A stretch of DNA of 35,038 nucleotides from Azoarcus sp. TTM-91 (lineage in GTDB: Bacteria; Pseudomonadota; Gammaproteobacteria; Burkholderiales; Rhodocyclaceae). This document shows, piece by piece, positions 9,619-17,275 of this stretch. The translations under genes and the position numbers were made by a program. Position 1 is the first letter of the stretch; every line of letters begins with the position of its first letter. The DNA lies in assembly GCF_012911025.1 (NCBI RefSeq), contig NZ_WUEI01000046.1:1-35038 (forward strand). Reading direction: 5' to 3'. Under the pieces are notes generated by a model. That model was given only the letters and a program-made list of their open reading frames with translations. It ran no database searches and had not been told where the DNA came from.

Positions 9619-9626
9619 AGGCTGAG

Positions 9627-9667
9627 CGGCCCACCACTTCCCCAGAGGGCGGTGGCGCCGTGGGCCG
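9627..9667 (+). repeat. Inverted repeat after paaN
   Basis: CGGCCCAC and GTGGGCCG are perfect 8-bp complements separated by 25 bases, starting 8 bases after the paaN stop codon. Inner CCACC and GGTGG segments could form a competing smaller stem. No U-tract. The rest of the 216-base paaN-paaY gap is GC-rich with no ORF I can support. Confidence 0.45.
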
Positions 9668-9834
9668 GCAAGGTCTGTCGTGCCGAGCGCAGGACGTGTG
9701 CGAGGGCAGCCGCAGGCCACGACAGCCGCGCCGGCCGCGGCGCCATCGCCACCACGCAACGCAACGCACGTTCCCAGACGCCCGGGCCGGATGCCTTCAT
9801 GTGATCCGGCCTCATCCGCAAGGAGCACCTCTCC

Positions 9835-10446
9835 ATGCCCTGCTACGAAATCGACGGCCTGCGGCCAGTCATCCACCCCAGCGCTTACGTCCACCCGGAC
9901 GCAGTGCTGATCGGCGACGTCATCATCGGCCCGCGCTGCTACGTCGCCCCGCTCGCCAGCCTGCGCGGCGACTTCGGCCGCCTGGTGCTGGAGGCCGGCA
10001 GCAACATCCAGGACAACTGCACCATGCACGGCTTCCCCGGCACCGACACGGTGGTGGAGGAAGACGGCCACATCGGCCACGGCGCGGTGCTGCACGGCTG
10101 CCGCATCGGCCGCAACGCGCTGGTGGGCATGAACGCGGTGATCATGGACAACGCGGTGGTGGGTGAGGAAGCCATCGTCGCCGCCTGCGCCTTCGTCAAG
10201 GCCGGCATGGAGATACCGCCGCGCAAGCTGGTGGCCGGCATGCCGGCGAAGATCGTGCGTGACCTCAGCGCCCAGGAAATAGGCTGGAAGGGCGACGGCA
10301 CCCGTACCTACCAGGAGTTGGCCGTGCGCAGCCTGGCCACGCTGCGCCCCTGCGCGCCGCTGACCGAGATGGAACCCGGCCGCCAGCGCTTCGAGATGCC
10401 CGGCGTCGTACCCCTGGTGGATGCGAAGAAACACGGCGGCGCCTAG
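9835..10446 (+). CDS. paaY: Hexapeptide-repeat thioesterase PaaY
   Basis: PaaY is a gamma-carbonic-anhydrase-like left-handed beta-helix protein acting as a thioesterase that clears stalled CoA thioesters of the pathway. The 203-residue protein has successive hexapeptide repeats from about residue 14 to 120 ([45 protein letters not shown]). The zinc-ligand histidines are probably H65, H82 and H87. The C-terminal helix contains [18 protein letters not shown] at 9835 follows AAGGAG by nine bases. It is the second and last gene of the rightward unit. Confidence 0.92.
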   Translation: MPCYEIDGLRPVIHPSAYVHPDAVLIGDVIIGPRCYVAPLASLRGDFGRLVLEAGSNIQDNCTMHGFPGTDTVVEEDGHIGHGAVLHGCRIGRNALVGMNAVIMDNAVVGEEAIVAACAFVKAGMEIPPRKLVAGMPAKIVRDLSAQEIGWKGDGTRTYQELAVRSLATLRPCAPLTEMEPGRQRFEMPGVVPLVDAKKHGGA

Positions 10447-10598
10447 GCGCGATCCCGGCCCGGCCGCATGACGTGGACGGGCGGATATCCCATGCACGTA
10501 ATGTCAGCTAAAGACAGGAAATGCCGTGACCTAGTGCCTAGTAGTCGATCTATGCCTTTGTTAGCATCTAGACCGTAGACGGCGTATGGTCTTTTCTC

Positions 10599-10615
10599 GT
10601 GGAAATCGTTTCCAC
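10599..10615. promoter_or_regulatory. Inverted repeat upstream of the pilin operon
   Basis: GTGGAAA and TTTCCAC flank three bases, forming a perfect 7-bp palindrome 32 bases before the pilin start. It closes an unusually AT-rich gap (10447-10647) that also has three CTAG tetranucleotides within about 45 bases. It may be an operator or a leader hairpin. No promoter boxes with good spacing were found. Confidence 0.4.
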
Positions 10616-10647
10616 ACCTGCGTCGCCAAAGACTCTCCGGTACCGCG

Positions 10648-11127
10648 ATGGCTGCGCTTCCCCCTAACGCTGGTAATAGACCTTCCGCTGGCACACCACT
10701 TTTCGCCTCCGCGCCGCGCAGGTCCGGCGGCTTCACCCTGATCGAGCTGATGATCGTGGTTGCCGTGGTCGCCATCCTCGCCGCGGTGGCGCTGCCGGCT
10801 TACCAGTCCTATATCAAGAAGAGCCGCGCCAAGGCGGCCGGCGCGGACCTGGTTGCCCTCAGCTTGAACGTCGAGAACTTCTACCAGAAGAAACTCAGCT
10901 ACCCGACCGACTCCACCGATACCGACGACTGGCAGGGTGGCTGGAGCGCGGCGGTGGCGGAGTTCTTCACCTATTCCTCCTCTTTCGAGAACACGCAGTA
11001 CACCCTGAAGGCCACTGGCAAGAGCGGCCCCATGAGCGGCTGCGACGTCACCCTCGTCGTTCCCCACACCGGCAACACCACGCGTTCCGCCACCTCGGGC
11101 TGCGGCTTGTCCGGCGATACCTGGTGA
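10648..11127 (+). CDS. Type IV pilin, PilE-like
   Basis: A 159-residue prepilin with the cleavage and assembly motif GG|FTLIELMIVVAVVAILAAV; cleavage is after G28 and E33 is the +5 glutamate. The C-terminal part holds two cysteines (SGCDVT and SGCGLS) that would form the D-region disulfide of pilins. The leader is 28 residues long and proline-rich, far longer than the usual 6-8 of type IVa pilins. No ATG, GTG or TTG lies between it and the cleavage site, so the long leader appears real. The ribosome site is weak. It heads an operon with four other pilin-like genes, so it could be a minor pilin rather than the main subunit. Confidence 0.9.
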   Translation: MAALPPNAGNRPSAGTPLFASAPRRSGGFTLIELMIVVAVVAILAAVALPAYQSYIKKSRAKAAGADLVALSLNVENFYQKKLSYPTDSTDTDDWQGGWSAAVAEFFTYSSSFENTQYTLKATGKSGPMSGCDVTLVVPHTGNTTRSATSGCGLSGDTW

Positions 11128-11134
11128 GACCGCG

Positions 11135-11602
11135 ATGAAGCGGCGGCTCAGCGGCGTCACCCTGATCGAGCTGATGATCGTCATCGTCATCATGTCCATC
11201 CTCGCCATCCTGGGTGTGCCGCTTACCTCGCGCTGGATCTATGGCGCCCAGGTGGGCGAGAGCGAGAGCCTGCTGGCGCAGGCCTATGCGCAGATGCGGG
11301 CGGTTGCGCTGCGCAATCCCAATGGCGTCGCCGGCAGCACCGACGCCGCCGGGATGAAACTGGCGGACGGCATCCTCTACGTCTGCAAGGGCAGCCCGAC
11401 CAACGCCAACTGCACCGCCGGCGGCAGCGCCGTGGTGTGGCAGGCCGACCTGTCGCGCGGCGCCAATGTGAGCGTCACCCTGGGCGGCGCCGCCAGCGGG
11501 ACGATCGCGCTGGACAACATGGGCGTGCCGCGCTCCTCGGCCACGGCGCGCCGGTATTCGATCAGCAAAGGTGGGGAGAGCAGCAGTGGCCTGCTGGAAT
11601 GA
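11135..11602 (+). CDS. fimT: Minor pilin, FimT/GspH-like
   Basis: A 155-residue type IV pseudopilin with leader MKRRLSG, cleavage G7|V8 and motif VTLIELMIVIVIMSIL that retains the +5 glutamate (E12). The middle resembles the GspH/FimT domain (ESLLAQAYAQMRAVALRNP, then DNMGVPRSSATAR). Such proteins prime pilus assembly as part of the tip complex. It begins 7 bases after the PilE-like gene and ends 4 bases before the next, so these genes must be one operon. The symbol is by family resemblance. Confidence 0.85.
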   Translation: MKRRLSGVTLIELMIVIVIMSILAILGVPLTSRWIYGAQVGESESLLAQAYAQMRAVALRNPNGVAGSTDAAGMKLADGILYVCKGSPTNANCTAGGSAVVWQADLSRGANVSVTLGGAASGTIALDNMGVPRSSATARRYSISKGGESSSGLLE

Positions 11603-11606
11603 GACG

Positions 11607-12020
11607 ATGAAGACGACCGCCGGCCGCCAGCGCGGCGACGCCCTGCTCGAAGCCCTGATCGGCATCGTGCTGATGGCGGTGGTCGGCCTCGGCCTGGCTT
11701 ACTCCACCGCCCGCGCCGCCAACAGCCAGCGCTACCTCAACACCCAGAACCTGGCGATCGCCGAGATCCGCGAGAAACTGCAGCATGTGAGCGAGCCCTG
11801 CGCCACCGACACGGTGACGATCACCCTGGCCGGCAAGTCGGTGGATTTCTCGCCGGAGTGCACCACCGAGAACGTCACCGTGCGCTACACCATGAACGGC
11901 ACCGAAACCAGCGAGACGCTGGCCAGCGTGAAGACGCTGACCTCCGTTTCCACCGCCGGCAGCGACGTCACCCGCGAGTTGTTCGGCGGCGACGGCTCCA
12001 TCGTGATCTCGCTGCAATGA
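11607..12020 (+). CDS. pilV: Minor pilin, PilV-like
   Basis: A 137-residue prepilin-like protein starting MKTTAGRQRG|DALLEALIGIVLMAV. Cleavage is after G10, and E15 is the +5 glutamate. The segment ALLEALIGIVLM is characteristic of PilV/GspI-type minor pilins. A longer frame opens at 11571 but overlaps the previous gene; ATG at 11607 gives a normal 10-residue leader and is preferred although its ribosome site is weak. The stop codon overlaps the start of the PilW-like gene (ATGA). Confidence 0.82.
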   Translation: MKTTAGRQRGDALLEALIGIVLMAVVGLGLAYSTARAANSQRYLNTQNLAIAEIREKLQHVSEPCATDTVTITLAGKSVDFSPECTTENVTVRYTMNGTETSETLASVKTLTSVSTAGSDVTRELFGGDGSIVISLQ

Positions 12021-12697
12021 GCACGGCCATGAACGCCCTCCGCCGCCAGCAAGGCATCTCGCTGATCAGCCTGATGATAGGCCTGCTGCTGTCCATGCTG
12101 GTCGTGCTCGCCATGCTCTCTGTTTACAAGAGCACGCTGCGCGTCACCGTGGACGCCGGCCAGGGCGCCCAGCTCAGCGGCCAACTCAGCACCGGCCTGC
12201 TGGCGGCGCAGAAGAAGCTCCAGGGCGCCGGCTTCCTGATCGACAGCGCCAGCTACGGCAACGAAATCGTCGTGCTCTCGGATACCACGCTGAGCAACAA
12301 CCGCCTGTCCGGCACGGTGCAGAGCAGCCTGCCGGGCAGCGGCAACGCCGTCGTCTGGCGGGAGCAGAACACCTGCTACGGCCTGGTATTCACCAACCAG
12401 ATCCTGTACTTCCTCTCCACCACCAATGCCTGCAGCAACGCCGGCACGGCGGCGACCAGCGTGGCCTGGACTTCGACCTTCAAGCTGGTGGGCTCGGCCG
12501 GCGGCGACAACCGCATCGCCATCGAGATGGTCGCCACCGCTGGCGACTGCAAACCCTTCGGCGTCACCGACAGCGCCGGCGCGCTCACCATCGGCCTCAC
12601 CGCCAACTACCTCGACAGCAGCGGCAGCCTGGACACCTCCCGCCCGTCCATGCCCTCCACCGTCTGCCTGCCGAACTTCCCGGCGACCACCACCTGA
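12017..12697 (+). CDS. pilW: Minor pilin, PilW-like, lacking the +5 glutamate
   Basis: A 226-residue protein with leader MSTAMNALRRQQG and predicted cleavage G13|I14, followed by ISLISLMIGLLLSMLVVLAM. The +5 residue is serine (S18) where nearly all pilins have glutamate. C-terminal cysteine pairs (NTCYGL, NACSNA, GDCKPF, TVCLPN) suggest disulfides. Position after PilV and resemblance of the hydrophobic segment suggest PilW. ATG at 12017 overlaps the previous stop by 4 bases; ATG at 12029 is an alternative. In GspK-type tip pseudopilins the missing glutamate is linked with sitting at the pilus end. Confidence 0.8.
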   Translation: MSTAMNALRRQQGISLISLMIGLLLSMLVVLAMLSVYKSTLRVTVDAGQGAQLSGQLSTGLLAAQKKLQGAGFLIDSASYGNEIVVLSDTTLSNNRLSGTVQSSLPGSGNAVVWREQNTCYGLVFTNQILYFLSTTNACSNAGTAATSVAWTSTFKLVGSAGGDNRIAIEMVATAGDCKPFGVTDSAGALTIGLTANYLDSSGSLDTSRPSMPSTVCLPNFPATTT

Positions 12698-12705
12698 GCC
12701 CCGCC

Positions 12706-15021
12706 ATGCGCGCCACGCTTCCTTCCCGCTTCTCCACGCGCAAGCGCCAGCGAGGTGTCGCCACCATCCTCATCGTGCTGTTCGCCGGCTTCTCGCTGTC
12801 CGCCGCGGTACTGGGGGTGATGTACCGCATCCGCGGCAGCCAGGAGCAGGCGGTGGCGCTGCACGCCCAGACCCAGGCCCAGATCCGCGCCTGGACCGGC
12901 GCGGAGATCGTGCGGCAATACCTGGATGGCCTGCAGCAGCGCGGCGAGCTGGACGGCCTGGTGACCAAGCTCAACACCGCCAACAGCGAAACCGGCCTCA
13001 AGCCCACCAATGTGCCCATCACCCTGCAACAGGCCGACGGCACCGCGCTGAGCGGCATCCAGGCCAAGTTCACCAAGGTTGACGTCAGCGGCGCGGCGCC
13101 CGCCATCTGGGCCGCCATCACCGGCATCACCGAGGAAAGCGGCAAGGCCGAGGCCCGGGCCACGCTGGAGGTGGTGTACAGCCTGGAGACGAGCACGACA
13201 GAGAGCACGGTGCCCGGCGCCACCGCCTGCGCCGCATCGCCCAAGGCGGTGATGGTGTTCAACGGCGATGTGAACTACAGCGGCGGCTCGATGCAGATCG
13301 TCAACAGCAACAATGCGCTGACCAACGTCGCCATCAGCGGCAACCTCACGGTGGGCAGCGCCTCCACCGCGATGACCTCCGGCTGCAGCAAGAACGACAT
13401 CTCGCTCACCGGTGGCGGTATCGCCAACGGCGCCACGCTGTACTCCGAAGGCAACATCACCATCTCGAACATGAGCCAGCCCAGCGCCGTCACCCTCTGG
13501 GCGAAGAACCTCTACGTCAACCAGAACGGCGGCAGCTACACCGCGCTGCAGGCGGGCGCCTTCATCGCCAACGTGGTGGACAGCCATGGCGCGGTGGTTG
13601 GCACCGCGGTGACCGGCGGCAGCATCCTGAGCACCAACTACATCCTGCCCCCGGCCGGCAATACCATCGTCGTCACCCTCACTGATGGCACCCGCTACGC
13701 GGTGCCGCTGGGCACCGCCACCATCAGCAGCGCCGGCCTGGTGACGCCGCTGGCGACCGACGTGGTGCGCCTCTCCGGCTCCGGCACGCTGCCGGCCAGC
13801 TTCAGCCTGAGCCATACCGGCGTCACCGGCGGCACACTGAACTATGCCGGCGGCACCGTGGGCACCATGTGGGGCAACGAAGTCTCCATCACCGGCTGGG
13901 GCGGCACCTACACCGACGTGATGTCGCACGGCATGTTCAAGGTCATCACCGGCACCATAGGCAAGCTCACCGGCGGCGGCGACGCCTGGGCCACGCAGGC
14001 CGGCTACTCCCAGTACTCCAACTACAACTTCCCCACCATCAACGGCGGCAACATCGCAGGCCATCTGTACGCCAGCAGCAGCAAGACGCTGGTGCCGGAC
14101 AACGCCACGGTGGCCGGCATCACCCTGAACCGCAGCCGCGCCGGCACCGACCCCGGCCTGCCCGGCCTGCCTTACTGCGACACCACGGTGCAGGCGATAG
14201 ACACCGACAATTACAAGGACGGCGCCAACTATATCTTCTACTTCGACGGCAACACGCCGATGTTGAAGGTGCAGAACGTCAAGCGCGGCGACAACAACGA
14301 GAGCATAGACGGCACCTACAACCTGGCGACCACCGACCTGCGCACCCTGGGCGGCTTCGATTTCATGCAGTGCAGCTGGTACAACAGCCATTGCCTGCGC
14401 AGCTCCACCCCGGCCAACGGCTGGTCCCTGGACGGCGTGTACAAATTCCCCGCCGGCGTGCTGTGGTTCGACGGCAAGGTGCAGATCAACGGCGTGAACA
14501 GCGGCACCCAGGCCAACCTCTACAACGCCCTGCTGGCCACCGGCAACGTCACCCTGACCAGCAGCGGCCATGTGCCCCTGTATGCGCCCAACTACGCCAC
14601 GGTCAGCCAGACCTGCGGCGGCAGCTTCTACCCGTCCAACCTGTGCACCCGCAGCGGCAGCACCTTCAACTTCGCCACCTGGACCGATGCCGGCGGCACC
14701 ACCCATAGCGGCCTGCCCATCGGCAACACGGCGATCATGACCGAGGGCGCGCTGTCCTCCAGCGGCTGGGAGATCCACGGCAACGTCCTGCTCGGCCGGG
14801 GCATCACCCTGGAGGGAGCCACCACCACCATCTTCGGCACGCTGACGGTGGGCGCCAATGCCACCAGCACCACCACCATCAGCCAGGGCGGCCTCAAGGT
14901 CGTCACCTCCGGGCTGTCCAGCGACCAGCTCTACCAGCCCGGCACCGGCTGCACCTCATCCTCCGCCACCGAGGAAACCAGCGCCTCCCACATCCGCATC
15001 CTGTGGAGCCGCTACCAGTGA
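12706..15021 (+). CDS. Giant PilX-like modular minor pilin with beta-rich adhesin-like domain
   Basis: A 771-residue protein in the position of pilX. The N-terminus RKRQRG|VATILIVLFAGFSLSAAV looks like a prepilin cleavage site (after G17) and hydrophobic helix, with no +5 glutamate. Residues about 40-170 form a helical pilin-like stalk (QAQIRAWTGAEIVRQYLDGL). From about 180 to the end the protein is rich in Gly, Ser, Thr and Asn, with short strand-and-turn repeats such as NGDVNYSGGS, SGNLTVGSAS and FGTLTVGANATSTTT, suggesting a beta-solenoid. Eight cysteines are spaced through this part. PilX is normally under 250 residues, and no pilY1 adhesin follows. I infer a pilus-tip adhesin or receptor; homology is not established. 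Confidence 0.75.
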   Translation: MRATLPSRFSTRKRQRGVATILIVLFAGFSLSAAVLGVMYRIRGSQEQAVALHAQTQAQIRAWTGAEIVRQYLDGLQQRGELDGLVTKLNTANSETGLKPTNVPITLQQADGTALSGIQAKFTKVDVSGAAPAIWAAITGITEESGKAEARATLEVVYSLETSTTESTVPGATACAASPKAVMVFNGDVNYSGGSMQIVNSNNALTNVAISGNLTVGSASTAMTSGCSKNDISLTGGGIANGATLYSEGNITISNMSQPSAVTLWAKNLYVNQNGGSYTALQAGAFIANVVDSHGAVVGTAVTGGSILSTNYILPPAGNTIVVTLTDGTRYAVPLGTATISSAGLVTPLATDVVRLSGSGTLPASFSLSHTGVTGGTLNYAGGTVGTMWGNEVSITGWGGTYTDVMSHGMFKVITGTIGKLTGGGDAWATQAGYSQYSNYNFPTINGGNIAGHLYASSSKTLVPDNATVAGITLNRSRAGTDPGLPGLPYCDTTVQAIDTDNYKDGANYIFYFDGNTPMLKVQNVKRGDNNESIDGTYNLATTDLRTLGGFDFMQCSWYNSHCLRSSTPANGWSLDGVYKFPAGVLWFDGKVQINGVNSGTQANLYNALLATGNVTLTSSGHVPLYAPNYATVSQTCGGSFYPSNLCTRSGSTFNFATWTDAGGTTHSGLPIGNTAIMTEGALSSSGWEIHGNVLLGRGITLEGATTTIFGTLTVGANATSTTTISQGGLKVVTSGLSSDQLYQPGTGCTSSSATEETSASHIRILWSRYQ

Positions 15022-15383
15022 CGCCACCGCGCGGCAGTGTCCTGGGCAAGCTGCCGCCGCCTGCGGACGAAGAGCGCTTCGAGGTCTTGCTGGAAACACC
15101 TTTCGGCCGGGTGGAACGCATCGTCTCCTACGGCCACGCCAGCCCACCGGGCTTCTGGTACGAACAGGCGGAGGACGAATGGGTGCTGCTGGCAGCAGGC
15201 AGCGCCGCGCTGGCTTTCGAGGACGGAACCCGGTTGACACTGGCCGCGGGCGACTGGATCACCCTGCCGGCCCGGCAACGCCACCGGGTGGACGCGGTGT
15301 CCGACGATGCGGTGTGGGTCGCGGTGCACCTGCGCACCGGCGACGCGGAAGACGAGCGCCAGGACAGCGCCACCGCCGGCTGA
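15018..15383 (+). CDS. Small cupin-domain protein
   Basis: A 121-residue single-domain cupin: FWYEQAEDEWVLLAAGSAAL, then GTRLTLAAGDWITLPARQRH and a final VWVAVHLRTG. This fits the G-rich and H-containing cupin motifs. The start is taken as GTG at 15018, which overlaps the stop of the giant pilin by 4 bases (GTGA) and has GGAG nine bases upstream; GTG at 15003 is an alternative. Small cupins of this type are found widely without known function. Tight coupling to the pilin operon is notable, but a role in pilus biology is not shown. Confidence 0.8.
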   Translation: MTPPRGSVLGKLPPPADEERFEVLLETPFGRVERIVSYGHASPPGFWYEQAEDEWVLLAAGSAALAFEDGTRLTLAAGDWITLPARQRHRVDAVSDDAVWVAVHLRTGDAEDERQDSATAG

Positions 15384-15473
15384 ACCGCCTCCCGGCCGCT
15401 GCGGCGCCCGCGCCGGCCCCAACCCGCCGCCTTCTGCGCTACATTCCGCACTTTCCCCCCCGGAGTGTATGCA

Positions 15474-16451
15474 ATGCGCTTTTCCCGCTCCCGCGGCTGG
15501 CTTGCCGCCGCCTTCATCGCCTGCGCCACCCCGCTGCTGCCGCTGGCGCCCGCCCATGCCGAAGCGCCCCAGGTGAAGACCCAGGTGCCGGGCTACTACC
15601 GGATGATGGTCGGCAGCTACGAAATCACCGCCCTGTACGACGGCTACATCGATCTCGACGCCAAGCTGCTCAAAGGCGCCAGCCAGCGCGACATCCAGCG
15701 CCTGCTGGCGCGCCGCTTCCGCGCCGGCGACACGCTGCAGACGGCGGTGAACACCTACCTGGTGAATACCGGCGACAAGCTGGTGCTGATCGATACCGGC
15801 GCCGCCAAGCAGTTCGGCCCCTCGCTCGGCTTCGTCATCGACCACCTCAAGGCGGCCGGCTACCAGCCCGCGCAGATCGACGCGGTGCTGCTCACCCACC
15901 TCCACGGCGACCATGTGAACGGCCTGCTCGACGCCGATGGCAAGCCCGCCTTCCCCAACGCCACCGTCTACGCCTCCCGCGCCGATGCCGATTTCTGGCT
16001 GCCGGCGGAGGCGCTGGCCAAGGCGCCGCAGGAAGCCAAGCCCTTCTTCCAGATGGCGCAGTCCGCCACCGCGCCCTACCGCGAGAGCGGCAAATGGCAG
16101 ACCTTCGACGATGGCGCCCAGCTGCTGGCCGGCATCAGCGCAGTCGCGGCGCCCGGCCACACCCCGGGCCACAGCGCCTTCCTGATCGCCTCCGGCGGCC
16201 AGCAGCTGCTGGTGTGGGGCGACATCGTGCATAGCGCGGCCACCCAGTTCGAAAATCCGGAGATCACCATCGAGTTCGACGTGGACCGCAAGCTCGCCTC
16301 CGCCACCCGGCAGAAGCTGTTCGCCCGCGCAGTGCGGGAAAAACTGCTGGTGGCCGGCATGCACCTGCCCTTCCCCGGCCTCGGCCATGTGCGCCGGGAA
16401 ACCAAGGGCAGCTACGAATGGGTGCCGGTGGATTACGCGCCGACGCGGTGA
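15474..16451 (+). CDS. Exported metallo-beta-lactamase-fold hydrolase
   Basis: A 325-residue MBL-fold enzyme with a signal peptide (MRFSRSRGWLAAAF, cleavage likely AHA29|E30). The metal site HLHGDH is at 142-147, with further ligands in GHTPGHS and VWGDIVH. The opening YYRMMVGSYEITALYDGYI and VNTYLVNTGDKLVLIDTGA resemble the subgroup containing methyl parathion hydrolase and some lactonases, so a secreted lactonase or esterase is possible; the true substrate is unknown. ATG at 15474 has GGAG eight bases upstream. It follows the cupin by 90 bases and ends the rightward run before a hairpin. Confidence 0.87.
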   Translation: MRFSRSRGWLAAAFIACATPLLPLAPAHAEAPQVKTQVPGYYRMMVGSYEITALYDGYIDLDAKLLKGASQRDIQRLLARRFRAGDTLQTAVNTYLVNTGDKLVLIDTGAAKQFGPSLGFVIDHLKAAGYQPAQIDAVLLTHLHGDHVNGLLDADGKPAFPNATVYASRADADFWLPAEALAKAPQEAKPFFQMAQSATAPYRESGKWQTFDDGAQLLAGISAVAAPGHTPGHSAFLIASGGQQLLVWGDIVHSAATQFENPEITIEFDVDRKLASATRQKLFARAVREKLLVAGMHLPFPGLGHVRRETKGSYEWVPVDYAPTR

Positions 16452-16477
16452 GAGCCTGAGCGCGGCGGAACAGCAGC

Positions 16478-16499
16478 GGCGCCTGGGCGCTCAGGCGCC
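16478..16499 (+). terminator. Hairpin after the MBL gene
   Basis: GGCGCCTG and CAGGCGCC form a perfect 8-bp inverted repeat with a 6-base loop, 26 bases after the MBL stop codon. No U-tract follows, so it may be a GC-only or Rho-assisted terminator. It lies between convergent genes, where a bidirectional terminator is expected. Confidence 0.5.
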
Positions 16500-16551
16500 G
16501 GCAGCGCTGCAAAGCGCCGCAAATCTGCCCCGCTCCCCTTGCCGGTGAAGG

Positions 16552-16642
16552 CGGGGGAGAGGGCACGCCGCGCTGGACCGGAACACAGACGCCCTTACGC
16601 CGCGCCTCCTCTCCCCGCTCCTCTCCCGCGGGGAAGCGGGAG
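16552..16642. repeat. REP-like cluster of inverted repeats between convergent genes
   Basis: CGGGGGAGAGG (16552-16562) pairs with CCTCTCCCCG (16608-16617) across 45 bases with one unpaired base. A second perfect hairpin follows at 16623-16642, CTCCCGC and GCGGGAG with a 6-base loop. The segment is non-coding and sits between the convergent MBL and TerB-like genes. Such GGGGAGAGG/CCTCTCCCC pairs resemble dispersed intergenic REP-type elements; whether it recurs elsewhere in the genome cannot be seen here. Confidence 0.5.
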
Positions 16643-16707
16643 CAATCCCTCGGCGGCATCAGGGAGCGGCCTTGATCTCACCGGGCGCGACCTTGAAAAC
16701 CCCACCC

Positions 16708-17100
16708 TCAGGACACGTCCTCCAGCGTCAGCCCCCAGCGCGTCAGCGCGTGCCGCAGCAGCGTCTGCTCCGGCAGGGTGATGCGGCCATCCGCCTTGGA
16801 CAGCACCAGCATCGCCCGGCAGGTGGTGATGCGCAGCGCCGGATCGCGCACGCTGTCGAGCAGGCGCTCGGTCTGTTCCAGGTCCAGCACCCGCAGCGGG
16901 CTGCCATCCCGCGCCAGCAGCCCCTGGCAATGTGCCGCCACCGCGCCCACCAGCACATCGCCGGGCACCCCCAGCAGTTCGGCGATGTGATGGCGCTCCA
17001 GCGCCTCCACCTCGCGGCTGGCGAGTTCGCCGTCGGCAATCAGGGTCAGCACCACCAGGCGGGCGGCAATCTCGCGTTCGCTGTCCAGCGGAAGAGGCAT
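16708..17100 (-). CDS. TerB-like helical protein
   Basis: A 130-residue, mostly helical acidic protein resembling the TerB/DjlA N-terminal domain family: LVVLTLIADGELASREVEAL, then LSKADGRITLPEQTLLRHAL. Both halves carry the acidic DGE/DGR helix starts that bind metal ions in TerB proteins. Tellurite resistance itself is not implied. ATG at 17100 is chosen because GGAG lies eight bases upstream; the frame extends to 17142 without support. It is a single leftward gene between two rightward blocks, divergent from the ACP gene at 17276. Confidence 0.78.
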   Translation of the reverse strand: MPLPLDSEREIAARLVVLTLIADGELASREVEALERHHIAELLGVPGDVLVGAVAAHCQGLLARDGSPLRVLDLEQTERLLDSVRDPALRITTCRAMLVLSKADGRITLPEQTLLRHALTRWGLTLEDVS

Positions 17101-17171
17101 CACGATCTCCAAGGGGAAGGAAGGGCGTCGACAGCCGCGCATCGCGGCCGGTTCTCGCTACCCTACAATGC

Positions 17172-17200
17172 GTGGAAGTTCCGCAAGCCGCCGCTATAAT
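17172..17200 (+). promoter_or_regulatory. Sigma-70 type promoter of the ACP-ketosynthase-radical SAM unit
   Basis: A perfect TATAAT at 17195-17200 is preceded, at 17 bases, by a weak -35 (GTGGAA, 17172-17177). The predicted transcription start is near 17207, giving a leader of about 70 bases before the ACP start. A second TACAAT lies at 17164-17169. A GCCGCG/CGCGGC repeat at 17134-17148 sits just upstream in the divergent region. Confidence 0.6.
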
Positions 17201-17275
17201 CCCGCGCCGGCCGCGGGCCCGCCCGCACTGACTCTCATCAAGGCGGCCCAGCGCAACCTTCCGGACAATGCAGCC

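Noticed and set aside
8422..10497. A 691-residue minus-strand frame opposite paaN and paaY
   Set aside because: Shadow of two certain genes; no ribosome site or family features.
10447..10647. A sigma-54 promoter for the pilin operon, as is usual for major pilins
   Set aside because: No GG-N10-GC element with the TGGCAC and TTGC core was found in the gap.
12607..14778. A 723-residue minus-strand frame opposite the giant pilin gene
   Set aside because: Low-complexity Ala/Gly/Val/His composition without motifs; the plus-strand frame has a prepilin start, cysteines and tight operon spacing.
15012..16388. Minus-strand frame opposite the cupin and MBL genes
   Set aside because: The plus-strand MBL frame has a signal peptide and complete metal site; the antisense frame has neither motifs nor a credible start.
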